The position numbers and the translations under genes were made by a program. Source: JALQTD01 sp965656785 (GTDB taxonomy: Bacteria > Bacteroidota > Bacteroidia > Flavobacteriales_D > Sanyastnellaceae). From it: DNA of 64,000 bases. Of the stretch, positions 27,701 through 35,685 are shown one piece after another; position 1 is the first letter of the stretch; each line of letters starts with the position of its first letter. Below the pieces are notes generated by a model. The model saw only the letters and a list, made by a program, of their open reading frames with translations. It was not told the DNA's origin and made no database searches. The stretch covers positions 18,321 to 82,320 of the forward strand of contig CBFHLY010000012.1 of assembly GCA_965656785.1 (NCBI GenBank), in the 5' to 3' direction.

Positions 27701-27817
27701 CGGAACGTGGGCATCATTTCGCACGTCGAGGGCCTCAAAGAGCGCGTCTCAACGCAAGTGCAGCTCACACCCAACGGTCAAGGGCACAGCACCCTTCGCG
27801 TGGTGCCAGAAAATTAG
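24791..27817 (+). CDS. sbcC: Nuclease SbcCD subunit C
   Basis: A 1008-residue Rad50/SMC-like ATPase: Walker A GPTGSGKTTLLDAL near the N-terminus, long coiled coils, the zinc hook C526-P-L-C529 (GHPCPLCGALEHP), signature LSGGETFLMSLGLALGLSDLA and Walker B LFIDEGFGTLD. It drives ATP-dependent opening of DNA ends for SbcD. The 3' end overlaps the convergent CoA-transferase gene by four bases. Confidence 0.96.
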   Translation: MKILKLEIENLASLKGKHVLDFTSPPLHQCGLFLIAGPTGSGKTTLLDALSLALYNELPRMGKVSKRDIDQTGALVTRHTDHALARVTYRCASGTFISQWQISKNRNGNWRNYDFEVFDEKGNSKGLLRSEVAPFNAERIGLDYEQFTRAIVLAQGEFAQFLKSGEDQRAALLEKITGDRIYRQLGKAAAERASGLLAQDKDLKNQQEGLRAQVLEPDQADALSVEVDGLNATVQSQQKEVQQRERALEIRKELNQAKSSLDARRTAFAAAEARWTHWNSLHAEAWSRHQALLPIESVVRQWSEASVRLASAKTELLGLTADRTASLERLESQLERAQAWIPTPVDRATIVEQLDAHSEQVRGVARRLNKKNEEAATLQAQFKQQVEFQTKLEWSGDRTAAEWSTALGRNHTECTQQLAEAESQLATCAAPGLDEASAANWELRAEQWMQLESAWNAKNGRATQIQSALSTKRTQLAEIPDQLRALQQAMLLATSKEQTAEAEWRYAALHAEVAAHRTELTAGHPCPLCGALEHPFAEDLPELHPDDKKAARDRAQQARMDAELALKEAKRKQQRLQDELKLLERELEELGLDPLNAELREVKSFFPADWAEWGGERVRSQVRDWVAAKGRALEASKFLNGGNEASQRLEQLEASREEVGVIERELNAIWPQETAVDDAVSAWKLAWKLEHSTLQSVNQRTERVEAAILLESEAVEACEREAQALLDELGLADLGTAHAQLLDGGKAQQLGKEREQLNIDRIQAVERVKEQETRVAELLENDAKEPEETLELQAKTAEEQLHALQTERDARFAELQQHQGALKQIAVLERKRTQLLGDGEKWLKLHALIGDGEGKKFNKFAQQLTMGQLLAIANRRLKGLSDRYRFAEPDDSGKLAVIDQHMAGERRGVSTLSGGETFLMSLGLALGLSDLASRNIQIGDLFIDEGFGTLDADALEGVLDVLDRLQTAGGRNVGIISHVEGLKERVSTQVQLTPNGQGHSTLRVVPEN

Positions 27818-28467
27818 AGGCGCATCTCGGGGACCTCGTCCGGAACGACGAGCGGCCCTGCGGTGGCGGTTTGGATCTCCTCCACGGAAACTCCGGGCGC
27901 GCGCTCGACCAAGTGGAACGCGCCATCGCGAATGTCGAGCACGGCGAGGTTCGTCACGACGCGTCGGACGCACGCCACTCCGGTCAATGGAAGGGTACAG
28001 GCGGACAGCAATTTGGACTCCCCGCGCTTGTTCGTGTGCATCATCGCCACGATGATGTTCTCAGCACTGGCCACCAAATCCATGGCGCCCCCCATGCCCT
28101 TGACCATCAGTCCCGGGATTTTCCAATTCGCAATGTCGCCATTGGAACTGACCTCCATGGCGCCCAACACCGTCAACTGCACGTGGCGTCCGCGGATCAT
28201 GGCGAACGAGGTGGCGGAATCGAAGTAGACCGCACCTGGCATCGCCGTAATGGTCTGCTTGCCCGCGTTGATGAGGTCGGCATCTTCCGTGCCCTCTTCG
28301 GGGAACGGTCCCATGCCGAGGATGCCGTTTTCAGACTGGAATTCCACCTCCAAACCCTCCGGAATGTAGTTCGCTACCAGGGTCGGAATGCCGATGCCCA
28401 GGTTGACGTACCAACCGCCTTGAACTTCTTGCGCAATGCGGCGTGCGATGTCGTTTTTAGATAACAT
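27814..28467 (-). CDS. 3-oxoacid CoA-transferase subunit B
   Basis: A 217-residue beta subunit. E46 in SENGILGMG is the catalytic glutamate that carries CoA. GIGIPTLVANY and GGAMDLVASAENIIVAM are family blocks. Together with subunit A it moves CoA between succinate and acetoacetate or a related acyl group. The start at 28467 (MLSKNDIARR) lies four bases after the subunit A stop. Confidence 0.93.
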   Translation of the reverse strand: MLSKNDIARRIAQEVQGGWYVNLGIGIPTLVANYIPEGLEVEFQSENGILGMGPFPEEGTEDADLINAGKQTITAMPGAVYFDSATSFAMIRGRHVQLTVLGAMEVSSNGDIANWKIPGLMVKGMGGAMDLVASAENIIVAMMHTNKRGESKLLSACTLPLTGVACVRRVVTNLAVLDIRDGAFHLVERAPGVSVEEIQTATAGPLVVPDEVPEMRL

Positions 28468-28471
28468 GAGA

Positions 28472-29179
28472 TCAAGCTTTTGCCGGACGAACCGTGCGTT
28501 GTTCAATGCGCTTTTCAAACCGGTCGCCTTGGAAAATGCGCTGGACAAAGATGCCCGGCGTGTGGATTTCATTGGGGTCCAGTTCCCCTGCAGGAACCAA
28601 CTCCTCCACTTCAGCGACCGTGATGCGACCGGCCATGGCCATCATCGGATTGAAGTTGCGTGCCGTGGCCTTGTACACCAAGTTCCCTGCCGTATCGCCC
28701 TTCCAAGCCTTGACAAATGCAAAATCAGCCGTAAGCGCAGTTTCTAAAATGTGCGGCTTTCCATCGAACTCCCGCACCTCCTTGCCCTCCGCTACCTCGG
28801 TACCGAAACCGGCCGGGGTGAAAAAAGCAGGGATGCCGGCGCCCCCTGCTCGGCAACGTTCGGCCAGGGATCCCTGAGGAATGAGGTCCACCTCGAGCTC
28901 ACCGGAGAGCATTTGGCGCTCGAACTCGTCGTTTTCCCCGACGTAGGAGGAAATCATCTTCCGGATTTGGCGCCCTTGCAACAACAAGCCCAATCCGAAG
29001 TCATCGACCCCCGCGTTGTTTGAAATGCACACCAAGTCCTTCACGCCGCGGCGCTTCAGCTCCGCAATGGCGTGCTCCGGGATGCCGCACAGCCCGAAGC
29101 CACCGAGCATCAGGGTCATGCCACTTTCAATCCCTTCGCAAGCCGCTTGCGCGTCCTTGACTGTCTTTGTTATCGCCAT
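28472..29179 (-). CDS. 3-oxoacid CoA-transferase subunit A
   Basis: A 235-residue alpha subunit with MLGGFGLCGIPEHAIAELKRRGVKDL and the glycine-rich CoA-binding segments AGGAGIPAFFTPAGFGT. First of two genes, immediately followed by subunit B, forming the heteromeric ketone-body/branched-chain degradation enzyme. The start MAITKTVKD at 29179 was preferred to an upstream in-frame codon without family similarity. The PBP1A gene ends 10 bases upstream on the same strand, so they may share a transcript. Confidence 0.93.
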   Translation of the reverse strand: MAITKTVKDAQAACEGIESGMTLMLGGFGLCGIPEHAIAELKRRGVKDLVCISNNAGVDDFGLGLLLQGRQIRKMISSYVGENDEFERQMLSGELEVDLIPQGSLAERCRAGGAGIPAFFTPAGFGTEVAEGKEVREFDGKPHILETALTADFAFVKAWKGDTAGNLVYKATARNFNPMMAMAGRITVAEVEELVPAGELDPNEIHTPGIFVQRIFQGDRFEKRIEQRTVRPAKA

Positions 29180-29189
29180 CTCAATGTGG

Positions 29190-31670
29190 TTAATCGAATA
29201 ATCCGTCTTCCGCTTCGTTGGGGTTGCCAAACGGTGTCCCGCGCAGCAACAAGCTCTCCTCGCAATCCAACGAATCCAACCCCAACTGCTCGGGCAATGC
29301 GAAATCCGCGCCGCTCAGTCCGATGCGCGGATTGGCAAGCGCCTCCTTCATGTAGTAGCCGAAAATCGGCAATGCGGTGTTGGCGCCCTGTCCAAAACGA
29401 ATGGTGCTGAATCGAACCGCTGGATCCTGCGCCCCGACCCAGATTCCCGTTACCAGGTCGGGAGTGAGGCCCATGAACCATCCGTCCGTGTGCCCCTGCG
29501 TCGTTCCGGTCTTACCGGCCAGCGGAATGGTCAAGCCGTCGTAGTCGCGGGATTGCAAATCCATGCGCAAGCGAATCCCCGTGCCTTTTCGCTCACCTGT
29601 CTCGATGCTGTACGCGCCATCCACGACGCCCTTCATCATTTCCACGATCGTCGCCGCGGTGCGGGCGTCGAGGCCTTGGTGGATTTCCGGTTCTGGCGTG
29701 TAGATGACGTTGCCGAATTTGTCCTCGATGCGCGCAATGTAGGTCGGCCGCACATACACGCCGCCGTTGACCAGTGCGGCATTGGCGGACGTGATTTCCT
29801 TCAGCGTCATTTGGGCCGCACCGAGGGCAATGGAAGGGACCTCGGGGATTTCGGACTCGATGCCCAACGCGTAGGCCAGTTCCGCAACCCGGTGCGCACC
29901 GAATTCCTTGATGAGCTTCGCCGTCACGGTGTTCATGGAATTTGCAAGAGCGTACTCGAGGGTCACGATGTCCCCGTATTCGAAGTCGGAATTGTCTGGG
30001 CACCAGTCCGGTTGACCGTCTGGCATTTCGATGCAGATTTTTTGGTTCGGAATCTCGGTGCACCGGTTCATGCCGTAGCGCAGCGCGGTCGCGTAAACGA
30101 AGGGCTTGAAAATCGAGCCCACTTGGCGACGGCTCTGGCTGACGTTGTCGTACTTGAATTGTCGGTAATCGATGCCACCAACCCATGCTTTGATGTGACC
30201 CGTCTGAGGCTCAATCGACATCAATCCCGCATGCAAGAAGTGCTTCCGGTGCTTGATGGAGTCCATCGGGGTCATGACCGTGTCCACAAGGCCGGCGTGC
30301 GAGAACACGCGCATGGGGACCGGGGTGTCAAAGGCCTGCTTGATTTCCTTTTCCGTGGGCCGGTGCCACGTGTGGCTGCAACCGCCTTTTTCGGCGTCGC
30401 ATCGCCACGTGTTTTGGCCTTCCTGGGAATCCTTCACGATGTAAAACCCGGGGCGCTTGCACTCAGGGCACAACTTGCCTGTGGCGACCAAATACCGCTC
30501 GCTTTCGCGCACGGCTTGATCGAGGATGTTGTCGCGCACGCGGCGGTCAATTCCGGAATAGAATGGCCATTCTGAAGCGGACCTGCGGCGCAAGTCCTGA
30601 TCCAAACTCGCTTGCAATTCCCCTGCAAGGTGGCGATGTACGGCTTGCTCAGCGGCCCGCTGCAACCGGCTGTCGATGGTCGTAAACACTTGGATACCAT
30701 CCCGATACAAGTCGTATGGTGCGCCATCCGCCTTCCGGATGAGGTACTCGCCCGTGGCGTCCTTCTCGGACAAAAGCCGCTTCAACTCACTGCGCAACGC
30801 TTCCCGGAAATAGGGAGCAATGCCCTCGTCGTGGCTTACGCGTTGGAAATTCAATCCGAGGGGAAGGGCGGAAAGGGAGTCGTACTGGGCAGGGGAGAGT
30901 CGGTCGTATTTCACCATTTGGCTCAGCACCACATTGCGGCGATTCAAAACCAATTCTTCCCGGCGCATGGGGTTGAAGAGCGAGCTGTTCTTCAACATTC
31001 CGATGAGCATCGCGGACTCTTGAATATTCAACTCCTGAACGTCTTTGTCAAAGTAGATGTTCGCAGCGGATTTGATGCCAACTGCTTGATTCAAAAAGTC
31101 ATAACGATTGAGGTAGAGGGCGATGATCTCGCCTTTGGTGTAGTGACGCTCGAGCCGAGCAGCGATGATCCACTCCTTCGGTTTCTGCAACAGTGCCCGT
31201 TCGAGAAGGCTCGTTTGATCATACGATTCTGTGAACAGCAATTTGGCCAATTGCTGGGTGATGGTGCTGCCCCCACCGCGGGAGCCCATGAAGGCAATCG
31301 CTCGCGCCAACCCGATGAAATCCAACCCGCTGTGGGACTCAAATCGGGCGTCCTCCGTGCTGATCAACGCACCGACCAAGTGGTCGGGCAGCTCATCGAA
31401 CCGCGCATCAGACCGATTCTCTGCATAGTACCGACCGATGATTCGACCGTCGGAAGAATACACCCGGGTGGCCAAATCGGTCTTCGGGTTCGCCAACGTT
31501 TCCGTATCCGGCAAGTTTCCCAACGAGGCCACCGCGACCAATGCTGCCAAGCCCAACAACGGACCCAACCCGATTAACCAAAACCACGCCGCTTGCCGGC
31601 CAAATCGGGACCCTTTCTTTCCCTGGCCCCGCTTCGATGCGGGTTTTTTCGTCTGTTGCTTCGCTGCCAT
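29190..31670 (-). CDS. Penicillin-binding protein 1A, bifunctional, with Cys4 insert
   Basis: An 826-residue inner-membrane peptidoglycan synthase: a basic cytosolic N-terminus (KRGQGKKGSRFGR), one transmembrane helix, a GT51 glycosyltransferase (ALISTEDARFESHSGLDF, GGSTITQQLAKLLF) and a transpeptidase with S519-I-F-K, SMN and KTGTTQGHTDGW. Between the two domains is an unusual segment with C401-x2-C404, C424 and C431, plus H433 and H436, which looks like a zinc ribbon. The start at 31670 removes an unsupported N-terminal extension. Confidence 0.94.
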   Translation of the reverse strand: MAAKQQTKKPASKRGQGKKGSRFGRQAAWFWLIGLGPLLGLAALVAVASLGNLPDTETLANPKTDLATRVYSSDGRIIGRYYAENRSDARFDELPDHLVGALISTEDARFESHSGLDFIGLARAIAFMGSRGGGSTITQQLAKLLFTESYDQTSLLERALLQKPKEWIIAARLERHYTKGEIIALYLNRYDFLNQAVGIKSAANIYFDKDVQELNIQESAMLIGMLKNSSLFNPMRREELVLNRRNVVLSQMVKYDRLSPAQYDSLSALPLGLNFQRVSHDEGIAPYFREALRSELKRLLSEKDATGEYLIRKADGAPYDLYRDGIQVFTTIDSRLQRAAEQAVHRHLAGELQASLDQDLRRRSASEWPFYSGIDRRVRDNILDQAVRESERYLVATGKLCPECKRPGFYIVKDSQEGQNTWRCDAEKGGCSHTWHRPTEKEIKQAFDTPVPMRVFSHAGLVDTVMTPMDSIKHRKHFLHAGLMSIEPQTGHIKAWVGGIDYRQFKYDNVSQSRRQVGSIFKPFVYATALRYGMNRCTEIPNQKICIEMPDGQPDWCPDNSDFEYGDIVTLEYALANSMNTVTAKLIKEFGAHRVAELAYALGIESEIPEVPSIALGAAQMTLKEITSANAALVNGGVYVRPTYIARIEDKFGNVIYTPEPEIHQGLDARTAATIVEMMKGVVDGAYSIETGERKGTGIRLRMDLQSRDYDGLTIPLAGKTGTTQGHTDGWFMGLTPDLVTGIWVGAQDPAVRFSTIRFGQGANTALPIFGYYMKEALANPRIGLSGADFALPEQLGLDSLDCEESLLLRGTPFGNPNEAEDGLFD

Positions 31671-31772
31671 TCCAAGTACAAGATTAGTCAAACCGAGCCA
31701 ACCGCCGCTGCTTGCCAGACGCAAAGGTCCGTTAAACGTGCGCATGCTGCCCACTGCGCGACCCGTTCGCCC

Positions 31773-31780
31773 TAAATTTG
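31773..31780 (+). promoter_or_regulatory. Candidate rseP -7 element
   Basis: TAAATTTG is an exact match to TAnnTTTG, 20 bases before the rseP ATG. A -33 TTG is not evident at normal spacing. Confidence 0.45.
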
Positions 31781-31800
31781 TCCTTCATCAACGCATTCCC

Positions 31801-33138
31801 ATGGTTGCCCTCATCAAAGCGGCTCAACTCCTGCTGAGCCTTTCCTTGCTCATTTTCCTTCACGAACTCGGGCATTACCTGGCCGCGCGCAAGTTCAACA
31901 CGCGCGTCGAGAAGTTCTACCTGTTCATGAACCCGTGGTTTTCGTTGTACAAAAAGCAAATCGGGGAGACCGAGTGGGGGCTGGGCTGGCTGCCGCTCGG
32001 CGGTTACGTGAAAATCGCCGGCATGATCGACGAGTCGATGGACACGGAGCAAATGAAGCAACCCGTTCAGCCATGGGAATTCCGCGCCAAGCCCGCGTGG
32101 CAACGCCTCATCATCATGCTGGGAGGCATCATCGTCAACCTCATCGTCGGATTCGTCATTTACGCAATGGTGCTGGGGGTATGGGGTGAAAACGTGCTGC
32201 CCATGCAGAACATGCCGTACGGCATCGAAATCAATGAAGAAGTCGAGCATTGGGGCCTGGAGAACGGGGACCAAATCCTGACTGTCAATGGAGAAGAAGC
32301 ACCCCATTTCGATCGGCTGCGTCAAACCCTGTTCTTTGAATCGATCACCTCCATCGAGGTGTTGCGCGACGGAGCGCGTGTGGAGTTGGAAATGCAAGGC
32401 GATTTGGGACAAGACATGGTCGATCGCGGCGTGCGACGGCCGTTCATGCCGAGGCGTCCTTGCGTCGTGGCACAAGTCGCCCCCAACTCCCCCGCGGAAG
32501 CCGCTGGGCTTCAAACGGGAGACCGTTTTTTGAGCTTGAACGGGCGGCCTACAAGGTTCTTCGACGAAGCAACTGCCATCTTGCGCGCCAACCCCTCCTC
32601 CCCGTTCGTGCTGACGGTGGAGGATTCTACGGGGGTTGCTCGAGATTTGGCTGTCATGACGGACTCTACCGGGGCATTGGGTTTCATCAGTGCCGGGTTC
32701 AATGCCTTCCCGGAAATTGCATTTGTCGACAAGGAGTACAACGCATTGGAGGCGATGGCAGGAGGGCTGAGTACGGCCGTGAATACGTTCCGGGAATACG
32801 CGTTGTCGCTTCGGTTTTTGGCTTCCAAATCGGGCATGACCCAGGTTGGAAGTTTGGTGACTTTCGGAAGCGTATTCGATGCCGGTTGGGATTGGCAAAT
32901 TTTCTGGCGGAACACGGCATTCTTCTCGATCATCCTGGCCTTCATGAACTTGCTGCCCATCCCAGCGCTCGATGGCGGCCACGTGATGTTCTTGCTGTAT
33001 GAAATGATCGTCGGAAAGCCTGCGCCTCAACGGTTTTTGGAAATCGCGCAAACCGTCGGCTTCATCTTCTTGCTGATGCTCATGGCCTTGGCAATTGGGA
33101 ACGACGTATTCCGCGTGCTTACGGGTCAGTTTGGTTAA
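31801..33138 (+). CDS. rseP: RseP-type site-2 intramembrane metalloprotease
   Basis: A 445-residue polytopic zinc protease. H21-E-L-G-H25 in the first helix and the C-terminal LLPIPALDGGHV supply the zinc ligands. A periplasmic PDZ region (about residues 200-310) includes VAQVAPNSPAEAAGLQTGDRFLSLNGRP. It cleaves anti-sigma factors or remnant signal peptides within the membrane. The start MVALIKAAQLL at 31801 puts the HELGH helix at the expected distance. Followed 30 bases later by the antiporter. Confidence 0.94.
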   Translation: MVALIKAAQLLLSLSLLIFLHELGHYLAARKFNTRVEKFYLFMNPWFSLYKKQIGETEWGLGWLPLGGYVKIAGMIDESMDTEQMKQPVQPWEFRAKPAWQRLIIMLGGIIVNLIVGFVIYAMVLGVWGENVLPMQNMPYGIEINEEVEHWGLENGDQILTVNGEEAPHFDRLRQTLFFESITSIEVLRDGARVELEMQGDLGQDMVDRGVRRPFMPRRPCVVAQVAPNSPAEAAGLQTGDRFLSLNGRPTRFFDEATAILRANPSSPFVLTVEDSTGVARDLAVMTDSTGALGFISAGFNAFPEIAFVDKEYNALEAMAGGLSTAVNTFREYALSLRFLASKSGMTQVGSLVTFGSVFDAGWDWQIFWRNTAFFSIILAFMNLLPIPALDGGHVMFLLYEMIVGKPAPQRFLEIAQTVGFIFLLMLMALAIGNDVFRVLTGQFG

Positions 33139-33168
33139 TCCCTTCTGCCAAGCGCGGCCACACACCCC

Positions 33169-34572
33169 ATGAACGTCACGGACATCAACGCTTACGGATT
33201 GGTAATTGGCGGTTCCCTCGTCATCATCCTTTCGTATTTCGCCAACCTGTTGGCCAAACGCACGAACATCCCCAGCGTGTTGGTGCTCATCGGCATGGGC
33301 ATTGCCATCCGCCAAGGCCTCAATGCCATAGGGCTGACGGAAATTCCCTTCGAAGGACTCGTGTTGGAGTTGCTCGGAACGGTGGGATTGATCTTCATCG
33401 TCCTGGAAGCGGCGTTGGACCTTCAGTTGACTCGGGACAAGCGCACGCTCATCATCAAAAGCGCCTCGCTCGCGTTGCTGGCCCTGATTGGAAGTTCGCT
33501 CGCCATTGCCTGGTTCTTGCAGGTCAGCATGGATTTTCCATTTTACGAAGGCTTGGTCTATGGCATTCCGCTTTCCATCATGAGCAGCGCCATCATCATC
33601 CCGAGCGTTGGGGGGTTGCACCACGACCCGAAGGAGTTCATGGTTTACGAGAGCACGTTTTCGGACATTTTCGGGATCATGGCGTTTTACCTGCTGCTGG
33701 GCAACTCGGAATCCGCCTCTCCGCAAGAGGTGTTGCTCAGCATCGGATCCAACTTGTTCTTGACCTTGGTCATTGCCATCCTCGTGAGCTATTTGTTGGT
33801 TTGGATCCTTCAAAAAATCACGAGTTCGGTGAAACTGTTCTTGAGCATCGCCGTCCTGCTTTTGATTTACTCCATCCAAAAACTCCTGCACCTCAGTCCG
33901 CTCATCCTCATCCTGATCTTCGGCTTGATGCTGAACAACCATCGGTTGTTCTTTCCGCAATGGCGCAATGCCTTGAGAGGCGGGCGGTTGGGACGATGGT
34001 TTGGGAGTAAGGAGGAGCACCAAAGCGATGGCTCGGGTTGGCCTGCTCATTTGTTGGATGACAAACGAATGAGCGTACTTCACCACGACTATCATCTCCT
34101 CACCTTGGAGAGTGCGTTTGTGATTCGCACGTTCTTCTTTGTGCTGTTTGGCATGACGGTTTCGCTTGCTGCCCTCAGCGATCTGCAGGTCATCATGGAA
34201 GGGCTCATCATTTGCGTCATCTTATTTGCCATCCGTTTCCTCTTCCTGCTGCTCTTCAAACGCGAAGCGATGTTCCCTTTGCTGTACATCGCTCCGAGGG
34301 GATTGATCACGATTTTGCTCTTCTTCCAAATCCAGAGTTCGTACCCCGATTTCGTTCAGCCCGGCTTCGACCAAGGCATCCTGCTGGTCGTCATTCTCAT
34401 TACAAGCATTGTGATGACCGTGGCGTTGGTGCAACACGGATTGGGCGTGAAGGAAATTCCTCGGGAACCAGGAACCGCTGCACTGGAATTGAGCGATCAG
34501 GACCTGCACGGGAAGAACAATCCCCCGGGTGAACGCCTGACCCAGCCGCCCAATTCCAGCGCCAACAACTGA
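33169..34572 (+). CDS. CPA-family cation:proton antiporter
   Basis: A 467-residue protein with about 11-13 hydrophobic helices, starting MNVTDINAYGLVIGGSLVIIL. VYESTFSDIFGIMAFYLL carries a conserved Asp in a transport-helix context, and SIMSSAIIIPSVGGL is typical of the Na+/H+ exchanger superfamily. Probable Na+ or K+/H+ exchange for pH and ion balance. The hydrophilic tail (ELSDQDLHGKNNPPG) overlaps the 3' end of dprA on the other strand by 76 bp. Confidence 0.87.
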   Translation: MNVTDINAYGLVIGGSLVIILSYFANLLAKRTNIPSVLVLIGMGIAIRQGLNAIGLTEIPFEGLVLELLGTVGLIFIVLEAALDLQLTRDKRTLIIKSASLALLALIGSSLAIAWFLQVSMDFPFYEGLVYGIPLSIMSSAIIIPSVGGLHHDPKEFMVYESTFSDIFGIMAFYLLLGNSESASPQEVLLSIGSNLFLTLVIAILVSYLLVWILQKITSSVKLFLSIAVLLLIYSIQKLLHLSPLILILIFGLMLNNHRLFFPQWRNALRGGRLGRWFGSKEEHQSDGSGWPAHLLDDKRMSVLHHDYHLLTLESAFVIRTFFFVLFGMTVSLAALSDLQVIMEGLIICVILFAIRFLFLLLFKREAMFPLLYIAPRGLITILLFFQIQSSYPDFVQPGFDQGILLVVILITSIVMTVALVQHGLGVKEIPREPGTAALELSDQDLHGKNNPPGERLTQPPNSSANN

Positions 34573-35540
34573 CGGCGGGCGCTGGAAATCGGAAGTTCGA
34601 CCGACCCAGCGACGTCCTGCACCGAGCAGCCCCCGCTGCCTTGCAAGGCCATCCACACGGGCATCAGTCCATCGGGCGGATTTCGAAACGGGATGAAGGG
34701 CCTGGGAATGGCGGCCGCGTGGACCACGTCGTCCAAGCGGGATACGCACTTAGCACCCTCCTTCAGCCAATAGCGGTTTCCCATCCAATCGGGGCGGTCC
34801 TCCAACGGGTCCAGTACCAACAAGTCCCGATTGTATTCCAAAGCAAGGCGGGCTGTGATCATGCCGCCACCGTTGGCGGGGCTCTGGACCAACAAGGTCG
34901 TGGCCGCCAGGCCGGCTACAATCCGGTTGCGGTGAGCGAAGTGCCACCGATCCACATGCGTATGGATCGGGTATTCCGTCACCCAAGCACCGCGTTCCAG
35001 CATCGCTTCAGCCGATCGTGCGTGGCCTGCAGGATGCACCCGTTCCAATCCATGCCCCAAACACGCAACCACCGGCCCGCCTGCATCCAACGCTCCCCGC
35101 ATCGCGGCGATGTCGATGCCCAGCGCCAGCCCGCTGACCAAGGTGCCGCCCGCAGCCGCAATCTGCGCGCCAACCCGATAGGCCCATCGAGCAGCGGCAT
35201 CGCTGCACCGACGAGTTCCCACGACGGCGATGAGCGGGCGATTCCATGCGGAGATTTGGCCTTTTACGTGCAACAAATTCGGTGCGTCCGGAAGCTGCGT
35301 CAGCGCTGCGGGATACGCCGCATCATTCCACGAAATGATCTGCCCGCCGACGGCATGGGTACGATCCAAAACGTCCTGCCACCGTTCTAGCAATTCCGTT
35401 AACGGAAACGGCAACGCTCCTGCGTGCTGCCGCAACAGCGCCTCCGGGAGAACACCCGGCTTCTTCATCTCCCGATTCAGCCGCATTTGACCCCACCCAT
35501 TCAACTGGGACAATCCCCAAAACACCGCTCGCTCCTCCAT
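34497..35540 (-). CDS. dprA: DNA-processing protein DprA
   Basis: A 347-residue Rossmann-like DprA: VVGTRRCSDAAARWAYRVGAQIAAAGGTLVSGLALGIDIAAMRGAL, VHPAGH, FAHRNRIVAGL and NGGGMITARLALEYNR. The C-terminal winged helix (SSARRQLLALELGGWVRR) is complete. It loads RecA on incoming single-stranded DNA in transformation. The last 25 codons lie inside the convergent antiporter gene. Confidence 0.95.
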   Translation of the reverse strand: MEERAVFWGLSQLNGWGQMRLNREMKKPGVLPEALLRQHAGALPFPLTELLERWQDVLDRTHAVGGQIISWNDAAYPAALTQLPDAPNLLHVKGQISAWNRPLIAVVGTRRCSDAAARWAYRVGAQIAAAGGTLVSGLALGIDIAAMRGALDAGGPVVACLGHGLERVHPAGHARSAEAMLERGAWVTEYPIHTHVDRWHFAHRNRIVAGLAATTLLVQSPANGGGMITARLALEYNRDLLVLDPLEDRPDWMGNRYWLKEGAKCVSRLDDVVHAAAIPRPFIPFRNPPDGLMPVWMALQGSGGCSVQDVAGSVELPISSARRQLLALELGGWVRRSPGGLFFPCRS

Positions 35541-35685
35541 GCGTTCTCCTCATTTGTTCGCCACAAAAATCCGTGCACTCACCCCGGACTTCCGCATGCA
35601 ATTCACGAACGGCGGCCTGTAATTCATGGCCGTCGATGTGCATTCACCGGAGTTGTCGCATCTTGCATCCACCCAATTTGATGAA

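Noticed and set aside
31732..34095. A 787-codon open frame antisense to rseP and the antiporter
   Set aside because: It is a GC-rich shadow of two clear genes. The translation is H/Q/D-rich with no domain, and it runs through the rseP promoter.
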